64,000 nucleotides of DNA from Paenibacillus agaridevorans. GTDB lineage: Bacteria; Bacillota; Bacilli; Paenibacillales; Paenibacillaceae. The stretch is from NCBI RefSeq assembly GCF_003112455.1, contig NZ_BDQX01000099.1, forward strand, positions 1 to 64,000, given 5' to 3'. The translations under genes and the position numbers were made by a program. This document shows, one piece after another, positions 37,401 to 46,737 of the stretch (the first letter of the stretch is position 1; every line of letters starts with the position of its first letter). The notes under the pieces were generated by a model. That model was not told the DNA's origin, ran no database searches, and was given only the letters and a program-made list of their open reading frames with translations.

Positions 37401-38333
37401 GTCGGGCGAGGTCACCAGACTGTGGTGACCCGGACCATAAACGCCGTTAGCGCTAGAGAAGATTGGCTCGTCATGCTTAACCCAAGACTCGGGATCCATC
37501 AGATCGGCGCCAATATGGGCCGTAATCAACCCGAGGCAATAACTGTCTGTCCAGCTTCCGTTGGCGGAATAGACCAGATTGATGATGTCGCCCTTTATCG
37601 TCACTTGCGGTCCTTCATTGATCCTGCCCGGGGACGATTCCCAATCATATTCAGGCGTCGAGAGCAACACCCGTTCCGAGCTGATCGTCCATGGATTGCT
37701 CATCTTCGAAATATATAAATTTTGAAAGCTTCCGTCCATATTCTCCCAACCTGACCAGATGAAATAGTGTTCATCATTTACAGTCAGCACAGTTCCGTCA
37801 ATAGCCCAGCGGTCGCTGGAATCGGTAATTTTACCTTTGAACTCCCAAGTTCCGGTCATCGGGTTCTCATTGGCGTTCTCCAGCACGTACATGCGGTGGT
37901 TAGCATTGGTTCCGTTATCGGCCGCGAAGTAAATATACCATTTGTAAGCGCCATCGGTATCTTTGAGATAATGCATCTCCGGCGCCCAGATATTAGAGCT
38001 GTACATGGTATCCTTGACCGGCGACCAGGTCAGTCGCCTCTCGCCCGCTTCAAGGCCGCTGATGGTCTTCGCTCTGCGGATCATGACACCACTGGCGTTG
38101 ACAAAGGAGTTGTAGTAATAGCCGTCCGTGTGCTTGTACACCCAAGGGTCGGCGCCTACCTGCATAATAACATTGTAGAAATTAGACACTTCCAATCCCC
38201 CTTCGGTCGATGCCGGCATCGAAACTGGCGAATCCGGCATGGATTCCTCAGCCGCAACCGCTCCAATTCCTTGCGGCAGCATCAATAACACTGCAAGGCA
38301 AAGCAAAAGATGCCTGAAACTGTTTTTGAACAT
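34446..38333 (-). CDS. Secreted GH43 family glycosidase, multidomain (arabinan-type)
   Basis: 1295 residues from the ATG at 38333, which follows GAGGAGG; an upstream ATG at 38390 is disfavoured. A Sec signal peptide ends near AVAA-EES. The GH43 five-bladed propeller (about 40-350) shows the three acids: VGADPWVY (base), WAIDGTVL (pKa modulator) and INEGPQV (acid). A CBM6-like module (about 365-490, RYEAETAVLG), two BIG2-like Ig domains (about 500-680), a FIVAR-like helical segment, a LamG-like sandwich (about 820-960), another BIG2 domain (VTGVSLDKISVQL) and a C-terminal helical bundle follow. It probably releases arabinose from arabinan or pectin side chains. The YesN/YesM pair directly upstream likely regulates it. 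Confidence 0.88.
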   Translation of the reverse strand: MFKNSFRHLLLCLAVLLMLPQGIGAVAAEESMPDSPVSMPASTEGGLEVSNFYNVIMQVGADPWVYKHTDGYYYNSFVNASGVMIRRAKTISGLEAGERRLTWSPVKDTMYSSNIWAPEMHYLKDTDGAYKWYIYFAADNGTNANHRMYVLENANENPMTGTWEFKGKITDSSDRWAIDGTVLTVNDEHYFIWSGWENMDGSFQNLYISKMSNPWTISSERVLLSTPEYDWESSPGRINEGPQVTIKGDIINLVYSANGSWTDSYCLGLITAHIGADLMDPESWVKHDEPIFSSANGVYGPGHHSLVTSPDGSEDWIIYHAARWPGSGWTRNVRAQKFTWNADGTPNLGEPVDPNIPIAIPSGEPVRQRYEAETAVLGKDPASAIGPAVRRESSASGGMKIANIQNAGDHIQYTVHVPDAGFYMMSVRSANGSSSGGDASQIVSVNGSPGARLNTVYSGWNRWGVSTAKIYLEQGDNTIRFSGGGGLVEMDSLDLFRLEAGSELLFDSPGYTLGLGESRSLPVYTITGTTHSLAGSGVSFSSSNTEVAIVEETIEGTVIKGIKAGSATITATYNGLMATAAVYVAAEPRSVQSVAISGLNNVLTSGLTGQLQITARYNTYEEQDVTADAGVEYFSSNPDVAKVTTIGQVYDTEPGDTVIKAVYGGKEAAFNLTVTPEPSQVPQVVSQVKTPSGVTPRLPGVVNVVYNGEEYSAGISWKLEGIHFNSLGFVQIPVLLTLNGEDLPASASIEVVPDWGLDGIVNEIRSRLDSFSYPLGESLGTYSLAAYNTLLAALLQAEALSADGNLTEEQFNQMRTSLAEAEAALLGSLNSKQDGVFYNAYRDFSGDETGKFPFGIMVRELTNGATAAVLEEDGNKFLRLTTAATPGKANLFLPYLDEVTATGDQRIIIEYRARLNSSFQYANGAMVRNDSGTDNYSMVTAFDLGKIIVQSGPTKHKVKDFNYNGTWYKFRMEANWDAKTYTVYLNDDPTPIAENYVFRHTGGNKLTGQLFGVDGYANASIDFDDFKVMVIGGAKIAPEGLETVAETAEGANDGRITGVNAAMEWSSDNGGVWSRVEGDTIANLAPGTYWVRYSATDTHKASPHVELTVAGHQPQRQVTGVSLDKISVQLYTDSESSTVQLIATVEPADATDKSVTWSSSNPDVAAVDENGIVTAIAQGTAIITVTTVDSGYQATSIITVSDSPIPTPTVDTLSNQLQAYVISGDVSGPLVKQLTNRLNQVKQHLSGGRHSQAAKHLGDFLKHLNNRSMQRHVTEEAKQKLESLANQLLESWSSK

Positions 38334-38379
38334 TATTAATCCTCCTCGTACTATAATAGATTTGGAGTTCATATAAGAG

Positions 38380-39915
38380 TCACGGGTCAACCATCTGCTT
38401 GCGGTATTCTTTGGGGGAGACTCCCGCTATCCTGTTGAACATATGCGTGAAGTAATTGGAGTCGTTGAAGCCGGTAGCCTCGGCAATTTCGAATATTTTC
38501 ATATCTGTGCTTTTCAATAGAAGCTTCGCCTTCTGTACGCGCAGCTTCTGAATATAGCCGATTACACCTTCCCCAGTTTCCTTTTTAAACAGTTTGCTGA
38601 AGTAGCTGGGGTTGAGATGGACATGAGCCGCCACCTCAGCCAAGCCGCATACCCCCATGTATGCTTCTTCAATAAACCGGATGGCCTGCTTGACCGAATT
38701 ATCATTCTTGCTGGCAAGCCAGGTATTGTGAGACTGCAGAAATTCATCGATATATCCCTGCAGCCATGCCGTTATATCCTCCGACGTCACACATTGGTAG
38801 ACAACATCCCACTCTATGGAACGCACGGTCATTTGCCATTCGGGAAACTGAACCTGCACCAGCCGGAGAATAGCGGCAACCAGCAGCAGCGCTTCAATCT
38901 TGGCGGCTTGCGGGGGCAACCGGCTGATCCGAACGGCTTGTTCCTGCAGTTCCTGGCCCAGGCGGCTGTTATCCTCCGACATCAGCCAGGTTATAATTTC
39001 CCTCTCCTTCTCGTAAAGCGCCGTCTGGTTGAGCAATGATTCACTGGCGGAACTGTGATCACGCCTCCCCTCGTTGCAATACCGTCTGTAGCCCTGGTAC
39101 AATTCCTTCGTGGTAGCACATAGCCCTTGTTCGCTGAATTCAAGAGTCAGACCCAGATAATGATGAACCGAATCGGCGAGTATCTGCTGCCATGAGGGAA
39201 ACATATCCGATCGGGAAGAACTCCGATCCACCAATAAGGCCCACTCCGATGCGTTCAAGGGAAACAGGCGAAAACTGCCGGGAAACCATCTAATCAAGTG
39301 CTCACCGGCAATATTGGCGAAAGCGAACTGCAACAGCGGTACATCTTGGTCGGAATAATGCTTCTCCGTTGGGAAAAAGGTAGGAATACGGAGAATGTGC
39401 AGTTCACATTGCTTCATCCGCTTCAGCAAAGCCTCCACCTCTTCGCCGTTGCAGGGCAAGCCCATAATAGCCGAGCGTAGCTCGCTGTCTTCATGCTGAC
39501 TTCTCCAGCCTTCCACCGAGAGCTGGGTCTGGCTTTCTTGAATCAACTGTACATAAATCCGATCAAGTACGCTTAATATATCCGTTTCTACACAAGGCTT
39601 AGTGATAAAGTCCTGCACTCCGAACTTGACTGCGGACTGGGCATACGAGAAATCCTTGAACCCGGTTACAATTACAATCTTCGTCAGCCAGCCGCGGCTT
39701 CTGATTTCTTCTGTCAGCTGCAAACCATCTATATGGGGCATCCGAATATCGGTCAGCAAGAGATCCGGGACACTTTGCTCCATCATGAACAAGGCGTCCC
39801 GACCATTAGTCGCTTCTCCCGTCACTACCCAGTCGGCAGGTCGCTTCCCCGCCAGCTTCAGCAGTCCCTTGCGGAAGTTGGGCTGATCCTCTGCAATAAA
39901 CAGTTTGCCCTTCAT
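38380..39915 (-). CDS. YesN-type response regulator (receiver plus AraC HTH)
   Basis: 511 residues. The receiver domain has IAEDQPNFR, the acceptor in LLLTDIRMPHIDG and the switch Lys in DFITKPCVE. A central region of unknown fold is followed by an AraC-type double HTH at the end (VAAHVHLNPSYFSKLFKKE, then IFEIAEATGFNDSNYFTHMF). GGAGGGGG precedes the ATG. It overlaps the YesM-type kinase stop by 4 bases. It likely activates the GH43, GH105 and importer genes on either side. Confidence 0.92.
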   Translation of the reverse strand: MKGKLFIAEDQPNFRKGLLKLAGKRPADWVVTGEATNGRDALFMMEQSVPDLLLTDIRMPHIDGLQLTEEIRSRGWLTKIVIVTGFKDFSYAQSAVKFGVQDFITKPCVETDILSVLDRIYVQLIQESQTQLSVEGWRSQHEDSELRSAIMGLPCNGEEVEALLKRMKQCELHILRIPTFFPTEKHYSDQDVPLLQFAFANIAGEHLIRWFPGSFRLFPLNASEWALLVDRSSSRSDMFPSWQQILADSVHHYLGLTLEFSEQGLCATTKELYQGYRRYCNEGRRDHSSASESLLNQTALYEKEREIITWLMSEDNSRLGQELQEQAVRISRLPPQAAKIEALLLVAAILRLVQVQFPEWQMTVRSIEWDVVYQCVTSEDITAWLQGYIDEFLQSHNTWLASKNDNSVKQAIRFIEEAYMGVCGLAEVAAHVHLNPSYFSKLFKKETGEGVIGYIQKLRVQKAKLLLKSTDMKIFEIAEATGFNDSNYFTHMFNRIAGVSPKEYRKQMVDP

Positions 39916-41726
39916 CTATCCCCCTCCTCATGACTCCCCGGTGTCCCGGATTTAATAGGAAGCGTCATGTGAATAACTGTTCCGTTCCCTTTACTGCTGG
40001 TAATTTCCACTCCATATGCGGAGCCGTATACCAGCTGAATGCGCCGAAGCACACTTTTGTAGCCGATCCCTAGTTTATTGCCGTCCTGCAGCACAGCCTC
40101 CGCCTCTGTCAAGGTTCTCAGGGTTTCTTTATCCATACCGCATCCGTTATCAGCCACCTCGATATGAAGCGCCTCATCTAATAGAAACGCTTTGATCCGC
40201 AGCACCCGGTCTTTATCCATATCACGGAAAGCGTGTACAAAAACATTCTCCACCACCGGCAGCAAAAGGGATCGCATCATCCTCAGATTCAGCAAGGACT
40301 CCTCAGCTTGAATAATCGTTTCAATCTCGCCGGTGAATAGTTCCGTCTGGATCTTGATGTAATTGCGGATCTGATTCAACTCTTCGCCAAGAGTCGTATC
40401 CGTCTGGACAGGTTTAAGGGAATACTTCAACATCTCCGAGATGGCGTGGATCAGAAGCGCCGTCTCCTCCTGATCGTTGCTGTACAGCTTCCAATACAGC
40501 TCATTGAACAGGTTGTGCAGATAATGAGGGTTCAGCTGTGCCTGGATGGCCTTCAGCTCCGATTCCGTCTGGCTGATCTGAGCCAAATATACCTTGTTGA
40601 TCAGTTCGCTCACTTGCTCCGCCATGTTGTTGAAGCTATCTCCGATGTATCCCAGCTCGTCGCCGGAATTCACCTTGACACGAACCGTGAAATCACCGGA
40701 ACGCAACATACGCAATCCCTGCATCAGATGGGCTAGAGGAGACAGAAGCGTCCGGGTCGAAATCGTAATCAGCAGTGCACTGAGCAGGATTATGCCGATT
40801 CCAGCGAATACCAATATTCGGATGATGTCTTTATTTCTCCTCTGTATCTCCTGCAAGGAAGCTCCTCCGTATAGGGTAAAGCCTGCCGGTATCAACTCGT
40901 GTCGGACAAACAGATAGGTGATGCCATCCATTTCGACATTCTCGGGATAATTTTCCTTTGCCAGTCGCAAGAGTTGCTCCGTCTCGCTCTGGTCGGTATT
41001 GGAGTAGAGCATACCGCCCATAGGTTCCAGCAGCAATAACTTGCCGCTGCCGTTCTCCATAAGATCACGCAGCACCTTGGATACCAGACTTTCCTCTATC
41101 ACCATCACCATAGTGCCGTATGGGATCAGCTTCTCATTGAGCATCCGCCTGGCAGCAACCAAAACTGTTCTGCGTCCGTTCGGATCAATGGCGCTGACCG
41201 CCTCAGCCCGGCTCCAAACCATATTCCCTCTATGGGGCTCAAGCTTTTCCATCATTCTGGTCAAGTCATCCGCTCCCGGCTCTCCCGACGCACCAGTTTT
41301 GGAGAGAACCGTCAGTTCCCCCTTCTCATTGTACAGAAACACGGAACTGATGGACGGGGCATCCACCAGCAGCATATTCAACTGTTCTTCCACGTATTTG
41401 CGGTTCTTGAATTGAGTGTAGGAATCGCTTTCATAAACAATGTTCTCTTTAAGAAACCGTTCAATGGACGGATTCAGGGTAATAGATAGGGATACCCGGT
41501 TGATTTCCTGGAAGGACATCTCCAGTCTATTCAATGCCTGTTCGTTGGCGATGGAGAACTGCTTGCTGATTTCGTCCTCCATTAATTGGATATTCGATTG
41601 ATAAACCATCCAACCTGCCAAGGCAAAGGAAAGTGTTACCATACACGAGAGCAGGACGATCAGCTTGATCTTGAAGCTGCCCTTTATTGTTCCGGCTATA
41701 TACCCCAGACAGCTCTTCGGATGCAG
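39912..41726 (-). CDS. YesM-type sensor histidine kinase, probable CTG start
   Basis: About 604 residues. The first ATG (41642) would cut through membrane segment 1, because the same frame upstream reads GSFKIKLIVLLSCMVTLSF. An in-frame CTG at 41726 has AAGGAGGGAG 7 bases upstream and restores the Lys-rich leader, so I prefer it. An extracellular dCache-like region (about 60-290), a second membrane segment (about 305-325, ILVFAGIGIILLSALLITIS) and a HAMP domain follow. The His kinase region shows AQLNPHYLHNLFNELYWKL, and the ATPase shows LLPVVENVFVHAF and DNGCGMD. The usual motif is NPHFLYN; here it is NPHYLHN. It senses an extracellular cue, probably pectin fragments. Confidence 0.88.
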   Translation of the reverse strand: MHPKSCLGYIAGTIKGSFKIKLIVLLSCMVTLSFALAGWMVYQSNIQLMEDEISKQFSIANEQALNRLEMSFQEINRVSLSITLNPSIERFLKENIVYESDSYTQFKNRKYVEEQLNMLLVDAPSISSVFLYNEKGELTVLSKTGASGEPGADDLTRMMEKLEPHRGNMVWSRAEAVSAIDPNGRRTVLVAARRMLNEKLIPYGTMVMVIEESLVSKVLRDLMENGSGKLLLLEPMGGMLYSNTDQSETEQLLRLAKENYPENVEMDGITYLFVRHELIPAGFTLYGGASLQEIQRRNKDIIRILVFAGIGIILLSALLITISTRTLLSPLAHLMQGLRMLRSGDFTVRVKVNSGDELGYIGDSFNNMAEQVSELINKVYLAQISQTESELKAIQAQLNPHYLHNLFNELYWKLYSNDQEETALLIHAISEMLKYSLKPVQTDTTLGEELNQIRNYIKIQTELFTGEIETIIQAEESLLNLRMMRSLLLPVVENVFVHAFRDMDKDRVLRIKAFLLDEALHIEVADNGCGMDKETLRTLTEAEAVLQDGNKLGIGYKSVLRRIQLVYGSAYGVEITSSKGNGTVIHMTLPIKSGTPGSHEEGDR

Positions 41727-41761
41727 TCGGCTCCCTCCTTGAGTTTCATATTATATTTATA

Positions 41762-42877
41762 TTATTTTAAAGCCTCATACAAGGCAATAAGAGCAAGGGA
41801 CTGTCCGTATGCCATCGGCATGATCGTAATGTTTTTATAATGGTCCCTATCCATTCCCATACCGGTTCCAGCCGACACATTCAGCACGGTTCCATCCTCG
41901 CTAATATTTTGACAAACCGCCTTGATGGCCTTGTTCGCAACAGCCTGATAGGAGGAATCCAGAATACCGACTTTCATGCCTTTCAGGATACCCGCGCCAA
42001 TGGCAGCCGACCCGGATACCTCTTCATAGCTGGTGGGGTCGCGCAGTACGGTGTGCCAGAGACCAGAAGCTGCTTGAAGCGGAACCAACGCATTGACCTG
42101 CGCCTTGTACGTATCAATCAGAAATTCCCGGACACCCGGATTAATCGTATCCTGGCAAGTTTCCAGGTAATCGACGAGGCCGTAGGTGAACCAGGAGTTG
42201 CCGCGACACCAGAAGATGCTGCCGAAATTATCATTACGCTCGAAACTCCAACCGTGGAAGAACAGTCCGCTATGTTTGTCGAACAAGTACTTGATATGAA
42301 GCAGAATCTGATGAACGGCTTCTTGTTCCCATTCCGGTCGATTGAACTTGCGCCCGGCTTGGTTCAGAAACAGAACCGCCATAAAGAGCGTATCAATCCA
42401 TAACTGCCCCTTGTGCAAGTGGACTCCATCCCGATTGCCAATGGCCGTGACTGTATGCTGGAAGCCACCTTCTTTCGTTTTGGGCAGCTCATGAATAAGC
42501 CAGTTCGCATGATCTTGGCATAACTGTTCCAGTTGGTTGGATGGCTCCAGTTGATTCAGAAGCAGAACCAAAGCCAGATAGGGAGCTGTCGTATTTATAT
42601 TTTTTGACGGCAGACCAACCTCCAGATTGCGGGAATACCATCCTTGAAAAAACTCCATATAACGGCGATCACTGTAATATTCTTGCAGCTTGTACAAACC
42701 ATAAAGACCGACACCCTGAGGCCAGTCCCATTCTTCTATTCCAAAATCTCGTTGGACAATCCCTATTCTTGTATCGGCTTGATCCACGATTTTATCCTTT
42801 TCATAATCGCTGCCTCCCAGATTCATAAGCCTGTCCACTACCCGCGAGATTTTTTGAAGCAGTATTTCATTTGTCAC
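41762..42877 (-). CDS. GH105 unsaturated rhamnogalacturonyl hydrolase (YteR/YesR type)
   Basis: 371 residues from a GTG preceded by AAGGAG. An (alpha/alpha)6-barrel enzyme without signal peptide, so cytoplasmic. Recognisable family segments are EWDWPQGVGLYGLYK, GQLWIDTLFMAVLFL (with the likely catalytic Asp near residue 160) and FGSIFWCRGNSWFTYGL. The family removes the unsaturated galacturonyl residue from rhamnogalacturonan disaccharides made by PL lyases. The downstream position to the importer genes (42984-46508) fits intracellular processing of the imported disaccharide. Confidence 0.9.
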   Translation of the reverse strand: MTNEILLQKISRVVDRLMNLGGSDYEKDKIVDQADTRIGIVQRDFGIEEWDWPQGVGLYGLYKLQEYYSDRRYMEFFQGWYSRNLEVGLPSKNINTTAPYLALVLLLNQLEPSNQLEQLCQDHANWLIHELPKTKEGGFQHTVTAIGNRDGVHLHKGQLWIDTLFMAVLFLNQAGRKFNRPEWEQEAVHQILLHIKYLFDKHSGLFFHGWSFERNDNFGSIFWCRGNSWFTYGLVDYLETCQDTINPGVREFLIDTYKAQVNALVPLQAASGLWHTVLRDPTSYEEVSGSAAIGAGILKGMKVGILDSSYQAVANKAIKAVCQNISEDGTVLNVSAGTGMGMDRDHYKNITIMPMAYGQSLALIALYEALK

Positions 42878-42983
42878 GATTCATCTACTCCTTCTCATAT
42901 ACAACGTTCCGAAAGCAAACCTAGCTCGATCTTTTCCGAACTAGGCTCGCATTCATCCTATATTCCAGATCCTGCACCCTTTG

Positions 42984-44621
42984 CTAATGCTGGGAGCGAA
43001 CCAACTCCAAGATATCCTTGCCAAGGAAAGCGATCTCCTTGTTTTCTTTATACCAAGTGTTCATAAATTCCTCAATCTGCTTGCCGCCGCCTTTCTCCCA
43101 GGCAGCTTTCGCATCTGCAATCGCCTGCTCAGCTGTATATTGAGCACCGCCAATAATGCCTTTGGCATAGATGTCCTGGATTTCTTTGTCGATATTGGTA
43201 TTGATCACTACCAGCTCGCTCGGCAGAGAAGGCATATGCTCATAGTGGCTTAACGCAGGATATTGAGCTTCGGGATTAAGCAGAAACTCGTCTGCTTTAT
43301 TCAACATCTCCAGACCGGCCTTCTGGTCAGGATCGCTCACGTCGAACGCAGTGGTGGAAATCAGAAGCGGATTCTCCGGGATCGAGTAGAACATGGAATA
43401 GTCCATGGCCCAATCCAGTTCCTTGGCGTTCTTCTCAGGATCGATAACCTTTGGAAAACCGTCCTCGCCTTTTCTCCAATGCTCTCCCTCAATTCCTTTT
43501 TTCAGAATTAGAGCGTTCTCCGGCTTGATGATGAAATTAATATATTCCATAGCGGCCTTGGGGTCTTTGGCCGCAGCATTGATCACCGTGGTCATTTGAA
43601 CCGGATTAACCACATGATGAACGAATTGCCCCATGGGAGACTTAGGCTGCTCCATCGGCGCTATCTCCGCCTCTGGAACAACCTTTCGGAGCGTTTGAAT
43701 GTCCGTTACCGTATTCTCAAACCAGTTAGTGATAGCAGGGGGAAGGAACACGCCTATTTTACCGTTCAGATAATCCTGCTTGGCTTTAGCTCCATTCTTG
43801 TCCGCGAGGTAATCCTTATCGATAAGCCCTTCTTCAAATAATGTCTTCTTAAATTTAAGGGACTCCAGCGTGTTATCCCAAGTTCTAACAATCTTATCAT
43901 CATCGGAGAGTTTCCACCCATACGAGCCAAACATCGAATCTATCATGCCGCCCGAGGTGTAGCTCATATTGGTTCCATAAGTATCCTTCTTCCCATTACC
44001 GTCAGGATCCTGCTCAACGAATGCTCTCAGAACATCAAGCAATTCGTCGGTCGTTCTCGGAACCTCCAGATTGAGCTTTTTCAGCCAATCCATTCGGATA
44101 AAGGCTACACTTTGCAGATGAGGCTCATTAATTTTACCGATTTCGTATAGCTTGCCGTCCGGCTTAGTGCCTACTTTGCGAAGCTGGGGGTACTTCTCCA
44201 ACAACTTCTGGTATTCAGGCGCATATTGCAAATAATCGTCCAGAGGCAACAATTGCTTCTGCTGATACAGGGAATTCCGGAACCCCGTATCATAATCATT
44301 GACAATATCCGGCGCACTGCCCGATGCGAACATCACATTCAGCTTCCTAACCGCCTCTGCCCGTGCCACCGGCACAAACTTGACCGTAACAGGAGAACGC
44401 TCATTGATCCACTTGGTCCAACGGTTTTCCTCAACCGTTCCCTCCGCTGCGGGAATATTTCCCCTGTCATAGTTGGAAACGGTAATTGTAGCTTTTCTTT
44501 CGCTCTTCCCCTTTGTCCCTGTTTCCGCTTGGCTGCAACCGACTACCCCTGCTGCCATAACCGCGGACAGCCCTAGTGCCAACGCAAACTTCATTCTTGA
44601 TGTGAATGTTTGTCCAAACAT
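42984..44621 (-). CDS. Extracellular solute-binding lipoprotein (LipO/YtcQ type)
   Basis: 545 residues with a signal peptide and VVGC lipobox; GAGGGGG precedes the ATG. The body is typical of large Paenibacillus binding proteins that serve LplBC permeases: TVKFVPVARAEAVRKLNVMF, DIVNDYDTGF, ESLKFKKTLFEEGLID and late PSLPSELVVINTNIDKEIQD. The third gene of its operon. The likely ligand, from the GH105 neighbour, is an unsaturated rhamnogalacturonan oligosaccharide. Confidence 0.9.
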   Translation of the reverse strand: MFGQTFTSRMKFALALGLSAVMAAGVVGCSQAETGTKGKSERKATITVSNYDRGNIPAAEGTVEENRWTKWINERSPVTVKFVPVARAEAVRKLNVMFASGSAPDIVNDYDTGFRNSLYQQKQLLPLDDYLQYAPEYQKLLEKYPQLRKVGTKPDGKLYEIGKINEPHLQSVAFIRMDWLKKLNLEVPRTTDELLDVLRAFVEQDPDGNGKKDTYGTNMSYTSGGMIDSMFGSYGWKLSDDDKIVRTWDNTLESLKFKKTLFEEGLIDKDYLADKNGAKAKQDYLNGKIGVFLPPAITNWFENTVTDIQTLRKVVPEAEIAPMEQPKSPMGQFVHHVVNPVQMTTVINAAAKDPKAAMEYINFIIKPENALILKKGIEGEHWRKGEDGFPKVIDPEKNAKELDWAMDYSMFYSIPENPLLISTTAFDVSDPDQKAGLEMLNKADEFLLNPEAQYPALSHYEHMPSLPSELVVINTNIDKEIQDIYAKGIIGGAQYTAEQAIADAKAAWEKGGGKQIEEFMNTWYKENKEIAFLGKDILELVRSQH

Positions 44622-44662
44622 GTGGAATCCCCCTCATTTTATAATGAATTTCCTTGTTGCCG

Positions 44663-45535
44663 CTAACCCTTAATAGAGCCAAGCATAATGCCTTTGACAA
44701 AATATTTTTGCAGGAATGGGTATACCACCAGCATGGGCACGACCATAACCACAACCCCTACCGCTTTCAGTTTTTCGGATACCATTTCCTGCTGCTGCAT
44801 CATATCCATGGCCGCCATGTTGAAGTTTCCCTGAATTTGCAGCATCCCCTGAACGACAACAGTTAGATTCTGCAAACTCGTCTCATTAATGTAAAGAATG
44901 ACGCTCATAAACATATTCCAGTAGCCAACCCCGTAAAATAACGTCAGCGTAGCCAGCATAGGAAGAGACAAGGGTAGTATAATGCGCATGAGCAGTCGAA
45001 CCTCGCCGCAGCCATCAATCTGGGCGGATTCGGCCACTTCTCCCGGAACGCTCTCAAAATAGCTTTTCATAATTAACATATTATAGGTGCTGATTAGCCC
45101 GCCAAGCCAAAGGGACCAATACGTATTGATTAAATGCAGGCTATTCATGACCAGATATGTCGGGATCATGCCTCCGCCGAAGAGCATGGTGAATAATGCA
45201 GCCATTGTGATCGGCTTGCGGGCGTAGAGGTACCGTCGGGATAAAGGATAGGCCGTCAGCACCGTGGCCAACATGCTCAAGATCGTTCCCCCCAAGGTAA
45301 TGATCACACTGTTGGTAAAGGCGCGCAGGGCTGGTGTATTCTCGAAAAAGTAATTGTAAACGGTGAAATCAAGTCCCACCGGCCAGAACAAGACCTGACC
45401 CAGATCAACCGCATGCCCTGAGCTTACGGACAACGCAACCAGATGTACAAAAGGCAAGATGCAGGTGAGCGATATGAGAATCAAAATGATGTGAATAAAG
45501 GTTACAAAAAATTTACCACCTATGGATTCCCTCAA
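44663..45535 (-). CDS. ABC sugar permease, LplC/YtcP type
   Basis: About 290 residues, six membrane segments; the EAA loop reads ESAQIDGCGEVRLLMRIILP. The ORF extends to an ATG at 45589 that would overlap the previous gene, but a TTG at 45535 follows AAGGAGG by 6 bases and is preferred. The C-terminus YFVKGIMLGSIKG is the family ending. It partners with the permease at 45552. Confidence 0.9.
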   Translation of the reverse strand: MRESIGGKFFVTFIHIILILISLTCILPFVHLVALSVSSGHAVDLGQVLFWPVGLDFTVYNYFFENTPALRAFTNSVIITLGGTILSMLATVLTAYPLSRRYLYARKPITMAALFTMLFGGGMIPTYLVMNSLHLINTYWSLWLGGLISTYNMLIMKSYFESVPGEVAESAQIDGCGEVRLLMRIILPLSLPMLATLTLFYGVGYWNMFMSVILYINETSLQNLTVVVQGMLQIQGNFNMAAMDMMQQQEMVSEKLKAVGVVVMVVPMLVVYPFLQKYFVKGIMLGSIKG

Positions 45536-45551
45536 GCGCAGCCTCCTTTCT

Positions 45552-46508
45552 TCAGAATAATCCCTGATCGAATTTACGAGCCAATGCATTGGCCGACAAC
45601 ACTAGCACCAGTCCGACAAAAGACTCAAACAACCCCATGGCTGTGGTCAGACTAAATTGAGCCTGCTGCAAACCCACCTTATACACATAGGTGCTGATAA
45701 CCTCCGCCTTCTCCAATACAGTAGGATTTTGTAAATTGTAAACTTGGTCGAATCCTACTTCCATCAGACGACCCACTCCTAGAATCAGCAGGAGAATAAT
45801 CGTAGGGCGGATGCCCGGCAGGGTGATATGCCAAATCTGTCTTAGCTTCCCTGCTCCATCCATCCCCGCAGATTCGTACAGACTGGGGTCAATGCTGGAG
45901 AGAGCGGCGAGGTAAATAATAGCACTGAAGCCCATCTCCTTCCACATGCCGGAGCCGATAAAGATGGCGATCCATGAGTCCGCTCGGTACAGGAAAGGCA
46001 CCGGCTCCCCTCCCCATTGACCCAACAGCTTGTTAACGGTACCGCCTTCGATGGAGAACAGAGTCAGGACAATGCCTGCAACGATAACCCAAGACAAAAA
46101 ATGAGGCAAATAAATAACCGTTTGAATCCAGCGCTTTAGCCAAGTCTTCCGCACCTCATTCAAGGCAATGGCGATAATAATCGGCGCAGGAAACCCGAAC
46201 ACCAGATTCAGAACACTTAAGTTAAGGGTGTTCCAGATAATCTGCAGTGTAACGTTAGACTGAAATAAAATCTCAAAATATTTCCACCCCACCCACGGAC
46301 TTGACCATATGCCATCGTGAAAATTGTAGTCCTTGAAGGCAATCACAAGACCGCCCATAGGCGCATAGCGGAAGATCAGATAATAAAGCACCCCCGGTAT
46401 AAGCATGGCAAACAACGGAATATTTTGCCGAAACCGCTTTGTCTGGTAGAAAGCCTCTTTGGCTGCAGGCGCTTGATCCGTTCCTACGGCAGCAGGCGTT
46501 ATTTTCAT
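45552..46508 (-). CDS. ABC sugar permease, LplB/YteP type
   Basis: 318 residues; GGGGGGAG precedes the ATG. Six membrane segments, beginning IPLFAMLIPGVLYYLIFRYA, with EAA loop ESAGMDGAGKLRQIWHITLP and the ending ALARKFDQGLF typical of the family. First gene of the importer operon and directly ahead of the LplC-type permease. No ATPase is encoded nearby. Confidence 0.92.
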   Translation of the reverse strand: MKITPAAVGTDQAPAAKEAFYQTKRFRQNIPLFAMLIPGVLYYLIFRYAPMGGLVIAFKDYNFHDGIWSSPWVGWKYFEILFQSNVTLQIIWNTLNLSVLNLVFGFPAPIIIAIALNEVRKTWLKRWIQTVIYLPHFLSWVIVAGIVLTLFSIEGGTVNKLLGQWGGEPVPFLYRADSWIAIFIGSGMWKEMGFSAIIYLAALSSIDPSLYESAGMDGAGKLRQIWHITLPGIRPTIILLLILGVGRLMEVGFDQVYNLQNPTVLEKAEVISTYVYKVGLQQAQFSLTTAMGLFESFVGLVLVLSANALARKFDQGLF

Positions 46509-46737
46509 GGCTCCCCCCTCTTTCTTATTGATAGTTATAATATACTGCGGTTCGCCAGTACCAGCCTTAAATATCTTGAGGTCTTTCTGTGCGATTTTTG
46601 TTTCTCCTTAGGGCGTGTAATGATTACTCAGAGGCTGTCTGCTGATTATCGAGAGGTTGAGCTATGCCGGGAATGGCTGACAGCTGCAGGTTTTGAAAGC
46701 GCATTCAATTGTATCTCCACTGATTATATTCGGTCAT

